DNA of 64,000 nucleotides, from positions 100,700 to 164,699 of the forward strand of contig JAQBOZ010000011.1 of assembly GCA_028287785.1 (NCBI GenBank). Reading direction: 5' to 3'. Source of the DNA: Chlorobiota bacterium. GTDB lineage: Bacteria > Bacteroidota > Ignavibacteria > OLB7. The translations under genes were made by a program, and so were the position numbers. A model generated the notes under the pieces. The model made no database searches. It saw only the letters and a list, made by a program, of their open reading frames with translations, and was not told the DNA's origin. This document shows, one piece after another, positions 48,042-56,968 of this stretch. How positions within the stretch are numbered: position 1 is the first letter of the stretch; every line of letters begins with the position of its first letter.

Positions 48042-48800
48042 ATGAATCTTTCCGATAAAACCATTCTCATCACCGGCGGTGGATCGGGCATCGGTCTGGC
48101 GCTGGCGCATGCATTTTCCGGCCGTGGCAGCCACGTTCTTATCTGTGGCCGTCGGGAGGAGCCGTTGCGCGCCGCGGCGGAAGCGATACCGGGTCTCGAA
48201 TATTTCCTCTGCGATGTCGCCGATGACGTGGATCGTCGGCGGCTGTTCGAATGGGCCGGCGAACGCCGGTCTCCGGTAAATGTGCTGGTAAATAATGCGG
48301 GCATCCAGCGGCCGATCAATCTGCTGGAGGGGACGCGGGATCTGGCGCACGCGGAGAACGAGGTGACCACGAATCTTCTTGCCCCGATTCATCTCACCGG
48401 CCTTTTCATTCCTCACCTGATGCGCGTTGCGAGCGAAGGGGGTGAGGCCGCCATCGTCAATATCACCTCGGGACTGGCATTTGTTCCGCTGGCCGGCGTG
48501 CCGGTCTACTGCGCCACCAAGGCCGCTCTGCACAGTTATACCGAGTCGCTTCGGTGGCAGCTTCGGGATACCGGCGTTGCGGTGTTCGAGGCGGCGCCGC
48601 CGCTTGTGGAGTCGGAACTGCATATGGGGCGGCAGGTGGTTGGAATGGCGCTCTCCTCGGAGGAGGCGGCACGCGTGACGCTGGCCGGAATGGAGGAGGA
48701 GAGATACTTCATTCGGATCGGAAGGGCTGACTGGTTCTGGTCGCTTTCCCATCAGAACCCCGAAGGGGCGGTCGCGGCATTCAACGGCAACATGGGATAG
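48042..48800 (+). CDS. Short-chain dehydrogenase/reductase, DltE-like
   Basis: 252 residues. Classical SDR features are the NAD(P)-binding TGGGSGIG near the N-terminus, NNAG (in LVNNAGIQRP), a catalytic Ser in NITSGLAF and the YCATK active site (Tyr and Lys). The substrate cannot be told from sequence; the closest impression is the DltE group of SDRs in Gram-positive and FCB genomes. It is monocistronic, ending in a terminator at 48850. Confidence 0.88.
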   Translation: MNLSDKTILITGGGSGIGLALAHAFSGRGSHVLICGRREEPLRAAAEAIPGLEYFLCDVADDVDRRRLFEWAGERRSPVNVLVNNAGIQRPINLLEGTRDLAHAENEVTTNLLAPIHLTGLFIPHLMRVASEGGEAAIVNITSGLAFVPLAGVPVYCATKAALHSYTESLRWQLRDTGVAVFEAAPPLVESELHMGRQVVGMALSSEEAARVTLAGMEEERYFIRIGRADWFWSLSHQNPEGAVAAFNGNMG

Positions 48801-48849
48801 ATCGCACGTTGCGTTGCCTCCTTCATGAGAAGGGGCTTGAATACTATCG

Positions 48850-48878
48850 GCCGGGGTCCGTTTGAAAAGGGCTCCGGC
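48850..48878 (+). terminator. Terminator after SDR gene
   Basis: GCCGGGGTCC pairs with GGGCTCCGGC as RNA (10 bp including two G-U pairs), followed by TATTTTG. Confidence 0.6.
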
Positions 48879-49217
48879 TATTTTGATGATGTGCCCGCAT
48901 GTGATAATTTCATCAGCGTACTATCTTCCCTCCGACTTTCTGTCTTGACGTTACCAGTTTCCGGCACTCGGCCGCATCACCGGTCGCAGTTTGTCCCGTC
49001 GTCGGACATGAGAAGGTTGCCATGCATCTGCCAATTCGATTCTTTCAGCGCGTGCTTCATTGCGCGTATTATTTATGTTCCGATATAAACGGCACGGATT
49101 GTCCCGGCGCAGATCCTGATCAGGCGCCGTTGCAAATCCCGCGCATTCCATAACCGTTGCCGCCGTCGCCGTATGCACGGAGCCGGCCGCGACCTCAACC
49201 TCAATGGAGGGTCGGCG
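48879..49217. other. Upstream region of the ammonium channel gene
   Basis: About 340 bases without a gene; no PII gene (glnK) is present next to amt, although the two are often linked. Promoter elements are expected but none is clear. Confidence 0.4.
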
Positions 49218-50426
49218 ATGTTCGATACGGGTAATACGGGTTTCATGCTGCTGGCTACAAGCCTGGTCATGCTGATGACGCCGGGCCTGGCATTCTTCTA
49301 CGGGGGGCTTGTCGGGAGGAAGAATGTGCTGGCGATCATGATGCAGAGTTTTGTGTCCATGGGAATTACCACCATCCTCTGGTATACCATCGGCTATTCG
49401 CTCTGCTTCAGTGGAGGGGAGGGGGGAATTATCGGTAATCTCGACATGGCATTTCTTCACGGCATTAAAATCACGGATGCCGTGGCCGGACATTCAGGGC
49501 TGCCGGTGCTGGTTGTGGTGGCCTACCAGATGATGTTCGCCATCATCACTCCCGCGCTGATCACAGGGGCGTTCACCAACCGTGTGCGGTTCAAAGCCTA
49601 CCTTATTTTCCTGGTGCTCTGGCTTCTGTTCGTCTATTTCCCGTTCGTGCATATGGTATGGGGTGGGGGAATGCTTCAGCAGTGGGGGGTGCAGGATTTC
49701 GCCGGTGGAATCGTGGTGCATGCAATCGCGGGAATGGCGGCGCTGGCATCGATTTATTATGTCGGAAAAAGAAAGGTGGCCGAAAGTGGTCCGCACAGCA
49801 TTCCGCTGGTGGCGCTTGGCACCGGGCTTCTCTGGTTCGGCTGGTACGGATTTAACGCGGGGAGCCAGATGAAGGTTGATGCGGTTACCGGGCTTGCATT
49901 TCTGAACACCGATCTTGCCGCCTCATTCGCCGGCCCGACCTGGCTGCTCCTTGCATGGAAATTCGAAAAGAAGCCGAAATTCCTCGGCCTTCTTACCGGG
50001 GCGGTCGCGGGGCTGGCATGTATAACGCCGGCGGCGGGATATGTGACGCCGGCGGCGGCTTCCGTCATCGGCGTGCTGGCGGGAGTTGTCTGCTATTTCG
50101 CGGTGTATATGAAAAACAAACTCGGGTGGGATGATGCGCTCGATGTCTGGGGCGTTCACGGCGTCGGCGGCACGCTTGGGGTAATTCTTCTGGGCGTCTT
50201 CGCGAACTGGCATGTCAACCCGGCGGGCGTCAATGGCCTCCTCCACGGCAACGCCGGATTTTTCATACGGGAAACCGTCGCGGTGCTTGGCGCGTCCGCC
50301 TACGCGTTCATCTTCACCTACGTCATGCTCCGTCTTATCAATCTGGTTACGCCGGTGCGCGTTACCGACGAGGAGGAGACCCTGGGGCTCGATGAATCGC
50401 TTCATGGCGAGGTTGCCTATCTCTAG
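49218..50426 (+). CDS. amt: Ammonium transporter (Amt family)
   Basis: 402 residues, about 11 TM helices, inner membrane. The ATG at 49218 follows a GGAGGG box and gives MFDTGNTGFMLLATSLVMLM then TPGLAFFYGGLV, the standard Amt N-terminus. Further family signatures are GGIVVHAIAGMAALAS (pore region), GTGLLWFGWYGFNAGS and DVWGVHGVGGTLGVILLGVF, containing the conserved histidine of the twin-His pore. It imports NH4+/NH3. The C-terminal tail (TDEEETLGLDESLHGEVAYL) matches the cytoplasmic regulatory tail that contacts PII proteins elsewhere, although no PII gene is adjacent. Confidence 0.95.
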   Translation: MFDTGNTGFMLLATSLVMLMTPGLAFFYGGLVGRKNVLAIMMQSFVSMGITTILWYTIGYSLCFSGGEGGIIGNLDMAFLHGIKITDAVAGHSGLPVLVVVAYQMMFAIITPALITGAFTNRVRFKAYLIFLVLWLLFVYFPFVHMVWGGGMLQQWGVQDFAGGIVVHAIAGMAALASIYYVGKRKVAESGPHSIPLVALGTGLLWFGWYGFNAGSQMKVDAVTGLAFLNTDLAASFAGPTWLLLAWKFEKKPKFLGLLTGAVAGLACITPAAGYVTPAAASVIGVLAGVVCYFAVYMKNKLGWDDALDVWGVHGVGGTLGVILLGVFANWHVNPAGVNGLLHGNAGFFIRETVAVLGASAYAFIFTYVMLRLINLVTPVRVTDEEETLGLDESLHGEVAYL

Positions 50427-50483
50427 CGGACTGTTTAACAACATTATCTGCCGTGTTAGCCTTCGCCTTCACGGTCGCTCATT

Positions 50484-50505
50484 GAGGCGTCCGAAAGGAC
50501 GCCTC
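50484..50505 (+). terminator. Hairpin after amt
   Basis: GAGGCGTCC pairs perfectly with GGACGCCTC around a GAAA tetraloop, 58 bases past the stop; no clear T-tract follows. Confidence 0.5.
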
Positions 50506-50534
50506 ACTCGCTCGCGTTCGGCCGCCTTGCATCT

Positions 50535-50661
50535 GATCGTTGCTGAACAGCCTGTGTCTCTGATGTACGCTGGACAGCATCATCTGCTGCATCAGTAGAA
50601 CAATCTTCACGAGCCCCGGAGGGGCGTGATAACTGGTGCACAGGGCATCGCCCTGTGCACT
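50535..50661 (+). repeat. Dispersed intergenic repeat, copy 1
   Basis: Shares its order of blocks with 54055-54180: GATCGTTGYTGAACAGCCTG, a spacer, then the AGCCCCGGAGGGGCG palindrome, then a hairpin with a 3-base loop (here GCACAGGGC-ATC-GCCCTGTGC). A copy lies on each side of the STAND/partner pair. Confidence 0.6.
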
Positions 50662-50793
50662 GGTGGTTCCTATTTCCCATGCGGCGCGCTATATTGGTTC
50701 GGTGTGGTCCCCCCCGGTTTCCACTCTGTATTCGGCCCCCATCCTTCGCGATACTATTGTTCCTGTAGCATCATCTGCCCGTCAGCAATCCGG

Positions 50794-53541
50794 ATGGCAA
50801 TGGATCATGATCTTTCCATAACGGGGAATAATTTCGGCCAGATCGTCAATGGCGACAACAACGTTGTCACCATGACCATCCACGGCGATTATATCGTCAA
50901 CCCGGACGGACCCACTCACCCGCGCCCTGTTCCAACCCCCGTCTATATCCGCCCGAAATCCTTTCCCGATCTCCTCGACCGCAAAGAGGAACGGGAGGAG
51001 ACGCTGGGAGCGATCGCCAGGAATATGACCGTGGAATTGAGCGGCGAGCCGGGGCTGGGAAAGACCGCGATGCTGCGTTATGTCTCGCACACCTGCACCG
51101 GTGATTTCTGTGCCGATGGTGTGATCTACGTGGATGGTCACGATAAGCCGCTCGGCGATATCCTTCAGTTTATCTACGATACATTTTACGAGAGCGACGT
51201 TCGCTACCGGCCGACGGAGTCCGAGCTGCTTCGCGGGCTTCAGAAGAAGCGGGCTCTGATCGTGATCGATAATATGCTGGCGAACGATGACGCGTTCAGG
51301 GCCTTTGCCAACAAGGTCCCGGAAGCCACGTTCCTCGTCGCTTCCGATCATCGATGTCTGGTTCAGGAGGTGGATTCGGTCGATCTGCACGGGCTGCCGC
51401 TGGATGATGCCATGCTGCTGATCGAACGGGAGCTGAGGCATGCATTGACGCCGCAGGAGAGGATCGCCGCGCGCGCGCTCTGGGAGATCTGCAAGGGGAA
51501 GCCGGCGACGCTTGTAGCCATCGCCGGCGATACACGAAGCAAATCCTCCACGCTCGCCGATGCTGTCGCGGCGCTCTCACCGGCGGACCCCGCGCAATCG
51601 GCGGCCGACCGGATACTGAGCGACTCCAGCGCGGACGAGCGGAGCATTCTGACGGTGCTCGCGTTCTTCGGCGGCGCGGCGGTGGCGGGGGAGCATCTTG
51701 CCGCGATCGCCGGGCTTGCCGGCATAGGGCCGATGCTGGGATCGCTGGTGGATCGTCACCTGGCCGAGTCATCGCATGAGGGCTACATGCTGTCGGCCGA
51801 TCTTGTGGAACCGCTGCGGGCCAGGCTGCCTTATACAGCGGCCGGCGATCGGGCGGTGGGATATTTCGCCGGGTATATCGCGCGTCGGCGCGCGGAGATG
51901 AGCGCCGAGCCCATGCCCGCCAACGCTTCCAGGCGAGGCGCGCGCGCATGGAACCCGCTGCTTCTCCTTCCCGACTCCGCCGCCATACTCCGCGTGGTTT
52001 CCTGGGGAGGCGAACGGGGGGACTGGAAGGATATCATCGCAATCGTTCCCGGAATCGAGGCGGCGCTTACCCTCTCCGCCCGTTGGGATGAGCGGGCACT
52101 GGTGCTCAAGGAGGGAATGAATGCCGCGCGCCGTGCCGGCGATGACGCCGCCATTGCGTGGGGGCTGCATCAGCAGGGATCGCTTGCGCTCTGTCTCGGC
52201 GATGATGCATCGGCACGGACGCTGCTGGCGCGCGCGCTCGAACTGCGACGGGGACTGGGGGATGAAGCCGGTGCGGAGGTGACCAGCCATAACCTCGCGC
52301 GGCTTGGAGGAGGCGTCGTACGCCGGACGGGCGGAAGAAATCGCGCGCTCCTGCGGGTGCTTGGCGGGCTTCTGGTGGTGGGGCTCCTCGTCTATCTGCT
52401 GTGGCCCGCATCGCCGCTGGTTGCGCCATTCAACCTGCATGGCGGTTGGGAAAGCAACCAGGGGGCGGTGCTTCTTGCATGGACGGGGCGCTCCGATCAC
52501 GAGACAGGTTTTCAGATGGAGCGGCGCAACGTTGGCGGCCAGTTCAGGATGATCGCTTCGCTCCCCGCCGGCAGTGCCGGGTATATCGACAGAACCGCCA
52601 GCGCCGACTCCGCCTATATCTATCGCGTGCGCGCAATCGACGGGAGCAGGACATCGGAGTATTCGAATCTCGATACGGTCGCGGTGCTGGTGTTGCCTCG
52701 GGCCATCCATGTCGACCCCATTCCACCCGATCCGATGCCCCCCATAAAGGATAGCGTGATCGTGCCCGATACGACGAAGCCCGGTAGCGCGCTGAACAGT
52801 CCGGCCGTGGTCCTGTTGAGCGGGCTGCTGCTCGATTCCACGCAGGTATCCGGAGAGTCCAGGGTTGGCGCGACGGTCGAGTTGAGCGCGGCCGCACAGG
52901 AGGATATGACGATCGCCATCGCAGCCAGCCCCGGCGGTGTCATTCTGGTTCCCCCCGTCGTGGTCATTCCGAAGGGGGCTCGCGCGCGGCGATTCTTCCT
53001 CTCGATCGGCAACGTGAAATCCTCGTTGAAGATCCGGGTTGTCGCTTCGCATCGCGGTATCGAAAAGGATGCGTATCTCACCGTGCTGGCCGCCCCGTCC
53101 CGTCTGGTGGATCTGACGCTGACGCCCAGGGAATTCATCTACGGCGATGGATCGAAGGTGTGGGGGACTGTTCGGATCGACAGGCCGGCGCCGGATGGCG
53201 GGGTGCATATCGATCTTTCCAGCAGCTTCCCGCGTCTGGCGGGCGTGCCGGCCGACGGCGTAACGATACCCGCGGGGAGCACGGCGCAACGGTTCGATAT
53301 CGCCATACCCACATCCATTTCAACACCGAACCCGATCAAGTTTTCGGTGATGCGGGTACAGGTTCAGACCGCCGTTATCACGGCCGGCGATCGGCGGTGG
53401 AATGTGTCGAAATCGGATACGCTGACGTTCAGGCCCCGGCCGAAGCCGCCCACGAACACCGATTCAACACCGAAGCCACCGCGGTTTAGGGCGCCGGTGA
53501 TCAAGCCGATTACCCCGATTGTCAAGACCGTCCCGAAATAA
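50794..53541 (+). CDS. Membrane-anchored NLR-like STAND NTPase with amyloid-type N-terminal motif
   Basis: 915 residues from the ATG at 50794 (MAMDHDLS); in-frame codons farther upstream fall in the dispersed repeat. Residues ~9-29 hold a short motif, GQIVNGDNNVVTM, shared with the next gene. Then come an NB-ARC-like NTPase with Walker A GEPGLGKT (84-91) and Walker B ALIVIDN (~154-160), a winged-helix-like region, a TPR-like stretch (~440-505) and a basic segment followed by one TM helix (LLRVLGGLLVVGLLVYLLWP, ~519-538). Beyond it are a fibronectin III domain (~545-630) and two Ig-like beta domains (to ~890) with a Pro-rich tail. Arginines before the TM predict the NTPase inside and the beta domains outside. 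By analogy with NLRs it would oligomerise on a trigger and pass the signal through the N-terminal motif; this is inference. It ends 60 bases before the partner's start. Confidence 0.75.
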   Translation: MAMDHDLSITGNNFGQIVNGDNNVVTMTIHGDYIVNPDGPTHPRPVPTPVYIRPKSFPDLLDRKEEREETLGAIARNMTVELSGEPGLGKTAMLRYVSHTCTGDFCADGVIYVDGHDKPLGDILQFIYDTFYESDVRYRPTESELLRGLQKKRALIVIDNMLANDDAFRAFANKVPEATFLVASDHRCLVQEVDSVDLHGLPLDDAMLLIERELRHALTPQERIAARALWEICKGKPATLVAIAGDTRSKSSTLADAVAALSPADPAQSAADRILSDSSADERSILTVLAFFGGAAVAGEHLAAIAGLAGIGPMLGSLVDRHLAESSHEGYMLSADLVEPLRARLPYTAAGDRAVGYFAGYIARRRAEMSAEPMPANASRRGARAWNPLLLLPDSAAILRVVSWGGERGDWKDIIAIVPGIEAALTLSARWDERALVLKEGMNAARRAGDDAAIAWGLHQQGSLALCLGDDASARTLLARALELRRGLGDEAGAEVTSHNLARLGGGVVRRTGGRNRALLRVLGGLLVVGLLVYLLWPASPLVAPFNLHGGWESNQGAVLLAWTGRSDHETGFQMERRNVGGQFRMIASLPAGSAGYIDRTASADSAYIYRVRAIDGSRTSEYSNLDTVAVLVLPRAIHVDPIPPDPMPPIKDSVIVPDTTKPGSALNSPAVVLLSGLLLDSTQVSGESRVGATVELSAAAQEDMTIAIAASPGGVILVPPVVVIPKGARARRFFLSIGNVKSSLKIRVVASHRGIEKDAYLTVLAAPSRLVDLTLTPREFIYGDGSKVWGTVRIDRPAPDGGVHIDLSSSFPRLAGVPADGVTIPAGSTAQRFDIAIPTSISTPNPIKFSVMRVQVQTAVITAGDRRWNVSKSDTLTFRPRPKPPTNTDSTPKPPRFRAPVIKPITPIVKTVPK

Positions 53542-53601
53542 ATGATCGATATCCCGGAACCCTTGCGCCATCGGCTCGGGAGGGCCGGGGAGGGCACTAT
53601 C

Positions 53602-54030
53602 ATGGAGCAGAATATGAGCGAGCAGACATCGAACGAAGGACATCATGTTACCGTAACAGGCAACACGACGGGGCAGATCGTCATTGGAAACCAGAACACC
53701 GTGACGATGACGATCAATGCCGAGCGGGCGGGCATCACCGAGGATGATCGCGACCAGATGCGGGGGCTTCTGGATGAGTTGCGCGCAAGGATGCGCGAGG
53801 CGGTTCCGGTCGCCGAAAAGGAGACGGCGATGAAGGAGGCGCGCGCGATTTCGAAGGAGGTGGAGGCGGAGGAGCCCGATGCCTCGGTGATCAAGCGGGC
53901 GATAGAATGGATCGGCGGACAGCTTCCGTCGATGTCCGATTGGGCCGGCAAGGCGATCGTCAGCCCGTTTGTCGCCAAGGCGATGGAGGCGGCCGGGACG
54001 GCCATTACCGGAATTATCGGCGGGCTTTAA
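53602..54030 (+). CDS. Small partner protein with the same N-terminal motif
   Basis: 142 residues. The ATG at 53602 follows GGGGAGGG at good distance; an earlier ATG at 53542 lacks this and would add a sequence of different character. Residues ~18-38 (GNTTGQIVIGNQNTVTMTIN) match the start of the upstream STAND protein at 14 of 21 positions. The rest is helical and charged (DDRDQMRGLLDELRARMREA), ending in a Gly/Ala-rich amphipathic segment (FVAKAMEAAGTAITGIIGGL) that could insert in a membrane. The pairing of one motif on an NLR-like NTPase and on a small neighbour is what amyloid signalling pairs show (receptor templates the effector). Alternatively the motif is a beta-structured interaction domain without amyloid character. 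Confidence 0.7.
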   Translation: MEQNMSEQTSNEGHHVTVTGNTTGQIVIGNQNTVTMTINAERAGITEDDRDQMRGLLDELRARMREAVPVAEKETAMKEARAISKEVEAEEPDASVIKRAIEWIGGQLPSMSDWAGKAIVSPFVAKAMEAAGTAITGIIGGL

Positions 54031-54054
54031 CAGACTGTTGAAGCCCGCCATCGC

Positions 54055-54180
54055 GATCGTTGTTGAACAGCCTGCGTCTTCGAAGTACGCGGAGAACCAC
54101 GCCATCCGCTGCATTGACGGAAGCATCGTCCCAAGCCCCGGAGGGGCGCAATCCCTTCTGCGCGGGGCTTCGCCCCGCGC
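54055..54180 (+). repeat. Dispersed intergenic repeat, copy 2
   Basis: Same block order as 50535-50661, with GATCGTTGTTGAACAGCCTG at the start, AGCCCCGGAGGGGCG near the end and a closing hairpin GCGCGGGGC-TTC-GCCCCGCGC. Confidence 0.6.
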
Positions 54181-54223
54181 GAACTCCCATCAGTCCACCA
54201 ATTCATTGTCAAAGGAGTTTTGC

Positions 54224-56242
54224 ATGCAGTTGCCATCAAGCGAGGAGAGCCTTCCAGCATCGGCGTCCGACCAGCAGGCCGTTCCAGCCACGGCGGGGAA
54301 GAATTATATCGTGCGGGCCGCGATTCATCCCGGCATCGGGGTGGCGCGCATAGGGGACAGCATGGAGGAGGATGGCTATTATATCGGGCCGGAGGTGACG
54401 AACCCTCCTCTGACGCCTCCCGGCACCACGCGCGATGCCACGGGGGCAATCAAGCGTCAGGCCGCCCGCTTCAGAATCTATGGCTACAATGCAGAGGGAC
54501 AGGTGGTGCGGGAGCTTACCGCCGGCGATGCAAAGATCGTCTGGACCGCGCATCTCGCCAACACGAAATCCGCGTGGTACCAGTTTCAGGCGGCGCTCGA
54601 TATCCCGGAGGCGGCAAGCATGTCCGTCCCTCTGCGGAACGCATCGATCAAGGGCTCCGCGCGCGAATCGCTTGCCATCGATCCGGGGCCGCGCTCCATC
54701 AGCGGGGCGGGCGTTTCCGGTCCGGGCTATCAGTTCGATACCGGCGCGTTCATGGGGACGCCGGTTCCGCTCGGCGAGGTTCGCACCGATGACGCCGGGC
54801 GATTGCTCGTGCTTGGAGGGCTTGGCGCCTCCGCCTCGCCGGAAGGAAAGCCGGTCTTCGATCCCGCCAACCCGAACAGCTTCAACAACGCGGATGGATG
54901 GTATGATGATATCTCCGATGGCCCTGTGACCGCGACCGTCTCGATCGGCGGTCGTTCGATTCCCGTGGAGCCGGCGTGGGTTGCCGTCGCCCCGCCGAAC
55001 TACGCCCCCGACGTGATCGCCTGGCGCACGCTCTACGATCTCCTCTACGATTCCTGCGTACAGTGCGGATGGCTGCCGTTTCCCGAGACCGCCTCGTTTA
55101 CCAGGGATGTGCTCCCGGCGCTTCGTCGCCTCTCCAATCTCCAGTGGGTCAACAAGGGCTTTGCGACGATGTTCGGAAAGGGATGCCCGATGGATTTCGA
55201 TGATCCCGATTTTATCGCAAAGCTGGCCTACAGGCCGGCGAACGCCGGCGATCCCGATCCGTACGCGGAGCTGCGGCAGCAGGTGTTCAACGCGTTCCGT
55301 CCGGCCAACAACAAGGTGAATGATCCCCGCACGTGGCCCTGGATCTACGGCGATGCCTACGGTTCCTTCTCCGACGCATCTCCCCGCAACAACCTCGCGC
55401 TTCCCGATGTGCGTGCCGCCCTGCTCGAGTTCTGGGTGCGCGGCAGGTTCGTCAACGACTGGAACGGCGCCATGCTCCCCGATGGCGATATCGAAACCAT
55501 GCCGGTCGCCGAGCAGCCGGGCATGCTCGATCAGGCCGCGCTTCACTTCTGCCTTGCCGACGCGTTTCACCCCGGCTGCGAGATGACCTGGCCGATGCGC
55601 CACACCACGATGTACTCCGCCCCCTTCCGCATTCGCCACCGCAAAAGCGGCGAGCCGGAGCCGAGCTACGGCACGGAGCTGACGCAGGAGATCGTGCTGC
55701 TTCCGGGCGGGCCGCTCTACGCGCAGGCTCCCGGCGATATCACGCGCTGGATGGCGCTTCCGTGGCAGGGGGATACGGCGTTCTGCCGTTCCGGCTACTC
55801 CCCTGAATACGATCCCTATCTCCCCACCTTCTGGCCGGCGAGAGTTCCAAATCAGGTGCTGACACAGGAGGATTACGAGAAGGTGATCGATCCCACGCTT
55901 CCCAGAGAGACGCGCATTGCCGCCTACAACAATCGCGAGGGCTGGCTCCGGGCGCTCTCGGGCTCCGCTCCGCAGCAGATGATGGAGATGATCGCGGAGT
56001 TCGGGAAGATGGGGATTGTGGAGGCGCGCCCCGGCGTGGCGAACGATCCGGATTTTCCCGAGATGATGATGGTGGAATGCCTGCCGCTGGAGGTTGCCCA
56101 GGCGCTCAAGGCCAGGGCTGCCACGCGACCCATGCTGGCCGCCGCCCCCGGCGAGGCGCCGGAACAACGGAGCCTGCTGGAGCGCGCCGGCTGGGAGAGC
56201 GCGGAACAGCTTGAGGAGTTCCGTCGCCTGATACGGTGGTGA
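54224..56242 (+). CDS. LodA/GoxA-like amino-acid oxidase (CTQ-dependent family)
   Basis: 672 residues. An AAAGGAG box 6 bases upstream fixes the start at 54224. The N-terminal AAIHPGIGVARIGDS and YYIGPEV, then NNADGWYDDISDGPVTATVS, WVAVAPPNYAPD and GCEMTWPMRHTTMY are the order of conserved blocks in LodA-type oxidases (L-lysine 6-oxidase, glycine oxidase), which use a cysteine tryptophylquinone made from a Cys and a Trp. Candidates here are Cys521 (WQGDTAFC) and Trp537 (PTFWPARVPN). These enzymes release H2O2 and can be antibacterial. The usual flavoprotein helper LodB is not adjacent. No signal peptide is visible. Confidence 0.75.
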   Translation: MQLPSSEESLPASASDQQAVPATAGKNYIVRAAIHPGIGVARIGDSMEEDGYYIGPEVTNPPLTPPGTTRDATGAIKRQAARFRIYGYNAEGQVVRELTAGDAKIVWTAHLANTKSAWYQFQAALDIPEAASMSVPLRNASIKGSARESLAIDPGPRSISGAGVSGPGYQFDTGAFMGTPVPLGEVRTDDAGRLLVLGGLGASASPEGKPVFDPANPNSFNNADGWYDDISDGPVTATVSIGGRSIPVEPAWVAVAPPNYAPDVIAWRTLYDLLYDSCVQCGWLPFPETASFTRDVLPALRRLSNLQWVNKGFATMFGKGCPMDFDDPDFIAKLAYRPANAGDPDPYAELRQQVFNAFRPANNKVNDPRTWPWIYGDAYGSFSDASPRNNLALPDVRAALLEFWVRGRFVNDWNGAMLPDGDIETMPVAEQPGMLDQAALHFCLADAFHPGCEMTWPMRHTTMYSAPFRIRHRKSGEPEPSYGTELTQEIVLLPGGPLYAQAPGDITRWMALPWQGDTAFCRSGYSPEYDPYLPTFWPARVPNQVLTQEDYEKVIDPTLPRETRIAAYNNREGWLRALSGSAPQQMMEMIAEFGKMGIVEARPGVANDPDFPEMMMVECLPLEVAQALKARAATRPMLAAAPGEAPEQRSLLERAGWESAEQLEEFRRLIRW

Positions 56243-56485
56243 GCCTGTCCGCCGTCGGCATGATGGTGCCGCCATCGGCATGAGCGTGTGTCGGCGCGGC
56301 CTCCGTCTCGGGTATTCCGATGCGGGGGCCGCAACGCTCGTGGCGGTTCCGCGAAGGATGGAATCATGCTATTTTTACCAGCCGTTCAGCATCGGTCGTA
56401 AGGCTTCGGATGAATGCCCGCCGGATAATTTCCGCATACGATCGATCAATTATCTCCGCATCAATTATCCCCGAGGATTTCCGCC

Positions 56486-56947
56486 ATGATGGACCGTCAG
56501 ACTCCGCCCCCGCGCATCCGATCCCGCATTCTGCTTAGCCTCCTTGTGCCGGGGCTTGCGTTCATTGCCGTATGGTATTTCATGACCGCATCCGGCAGGG
56601 AGCGCAGCAGGCTGATTGAGAAGGGGGTACATGTGCCGGGAAGGTTGATCGCGGTGGAGGAGACGGGGACGCTGATCAATCGATCGCCGCAGCTTCTGCT
56701 GACGATGGAGTTCAGGCGCCTGAACGGACGGCTCGACACGGCGCAGACCAAGTTCGTTCCCGGGCTTCGAAGGATCCAGTATTTTCAGCCGGGCGTGGAG
56801 ATCACCGTTGCGTACGATACGGCGGAGCCGAAGAATGCCACGCTGTTCGATTTCAAGAACGGCACTGCCGATGCCTCCGCGGGCACGATCGATTCGCTGC
56901 GGCGTGCCAACGATTCGCTCAAACGGGAGATCGGGAAATCGAAATAA
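56486..56947 (+). CDS. Membrane-anchored DUF3592-like protein
   Basis: 153 residues: one N-terminal TM helix (ILLSLLVPGLAFIAVWYFM), then a small beta domain in which KGVHVPGRLIAVEETG and PGVEITVAYDTAEPKNATLF resemble DUF3592 proteins, then a short Ser/Asp-rich coiled tail (IDSLRRANDSLKREIG). Function unknown. It converges with the phosphate transporter, sharing an inverted repeat at its 3' end. Confidence 0.65.
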   Translation: MMDRQTPPPRIRSRILLSLLVPGLAFIAVWYFMTASGRERSRLIEKGVHVPGRLIAVEETGTLINRSPQLLLTMEFRRLNGRLDTAQTKFVPGLRRIQYFQPGVEITVAYDTAEPKNATLFDFKNGTADASAGTIDSLRRANDSLKREIGKSK

Positions 56948-56956
56948 TCTCCCGTT
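56922..56956. terminator. Shared terminator between convergent genes
   Basis: AACGGGAGAT (56922-56931) pairs perfectly with ATCTCCCGTT (56947-56956); it spans the end of the DUF3592-like gene and faces the 3' end of the phosphate transporter. Confidence 0.55.
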
Positions 56957-56968
56957 GGGCGGGTGAGA

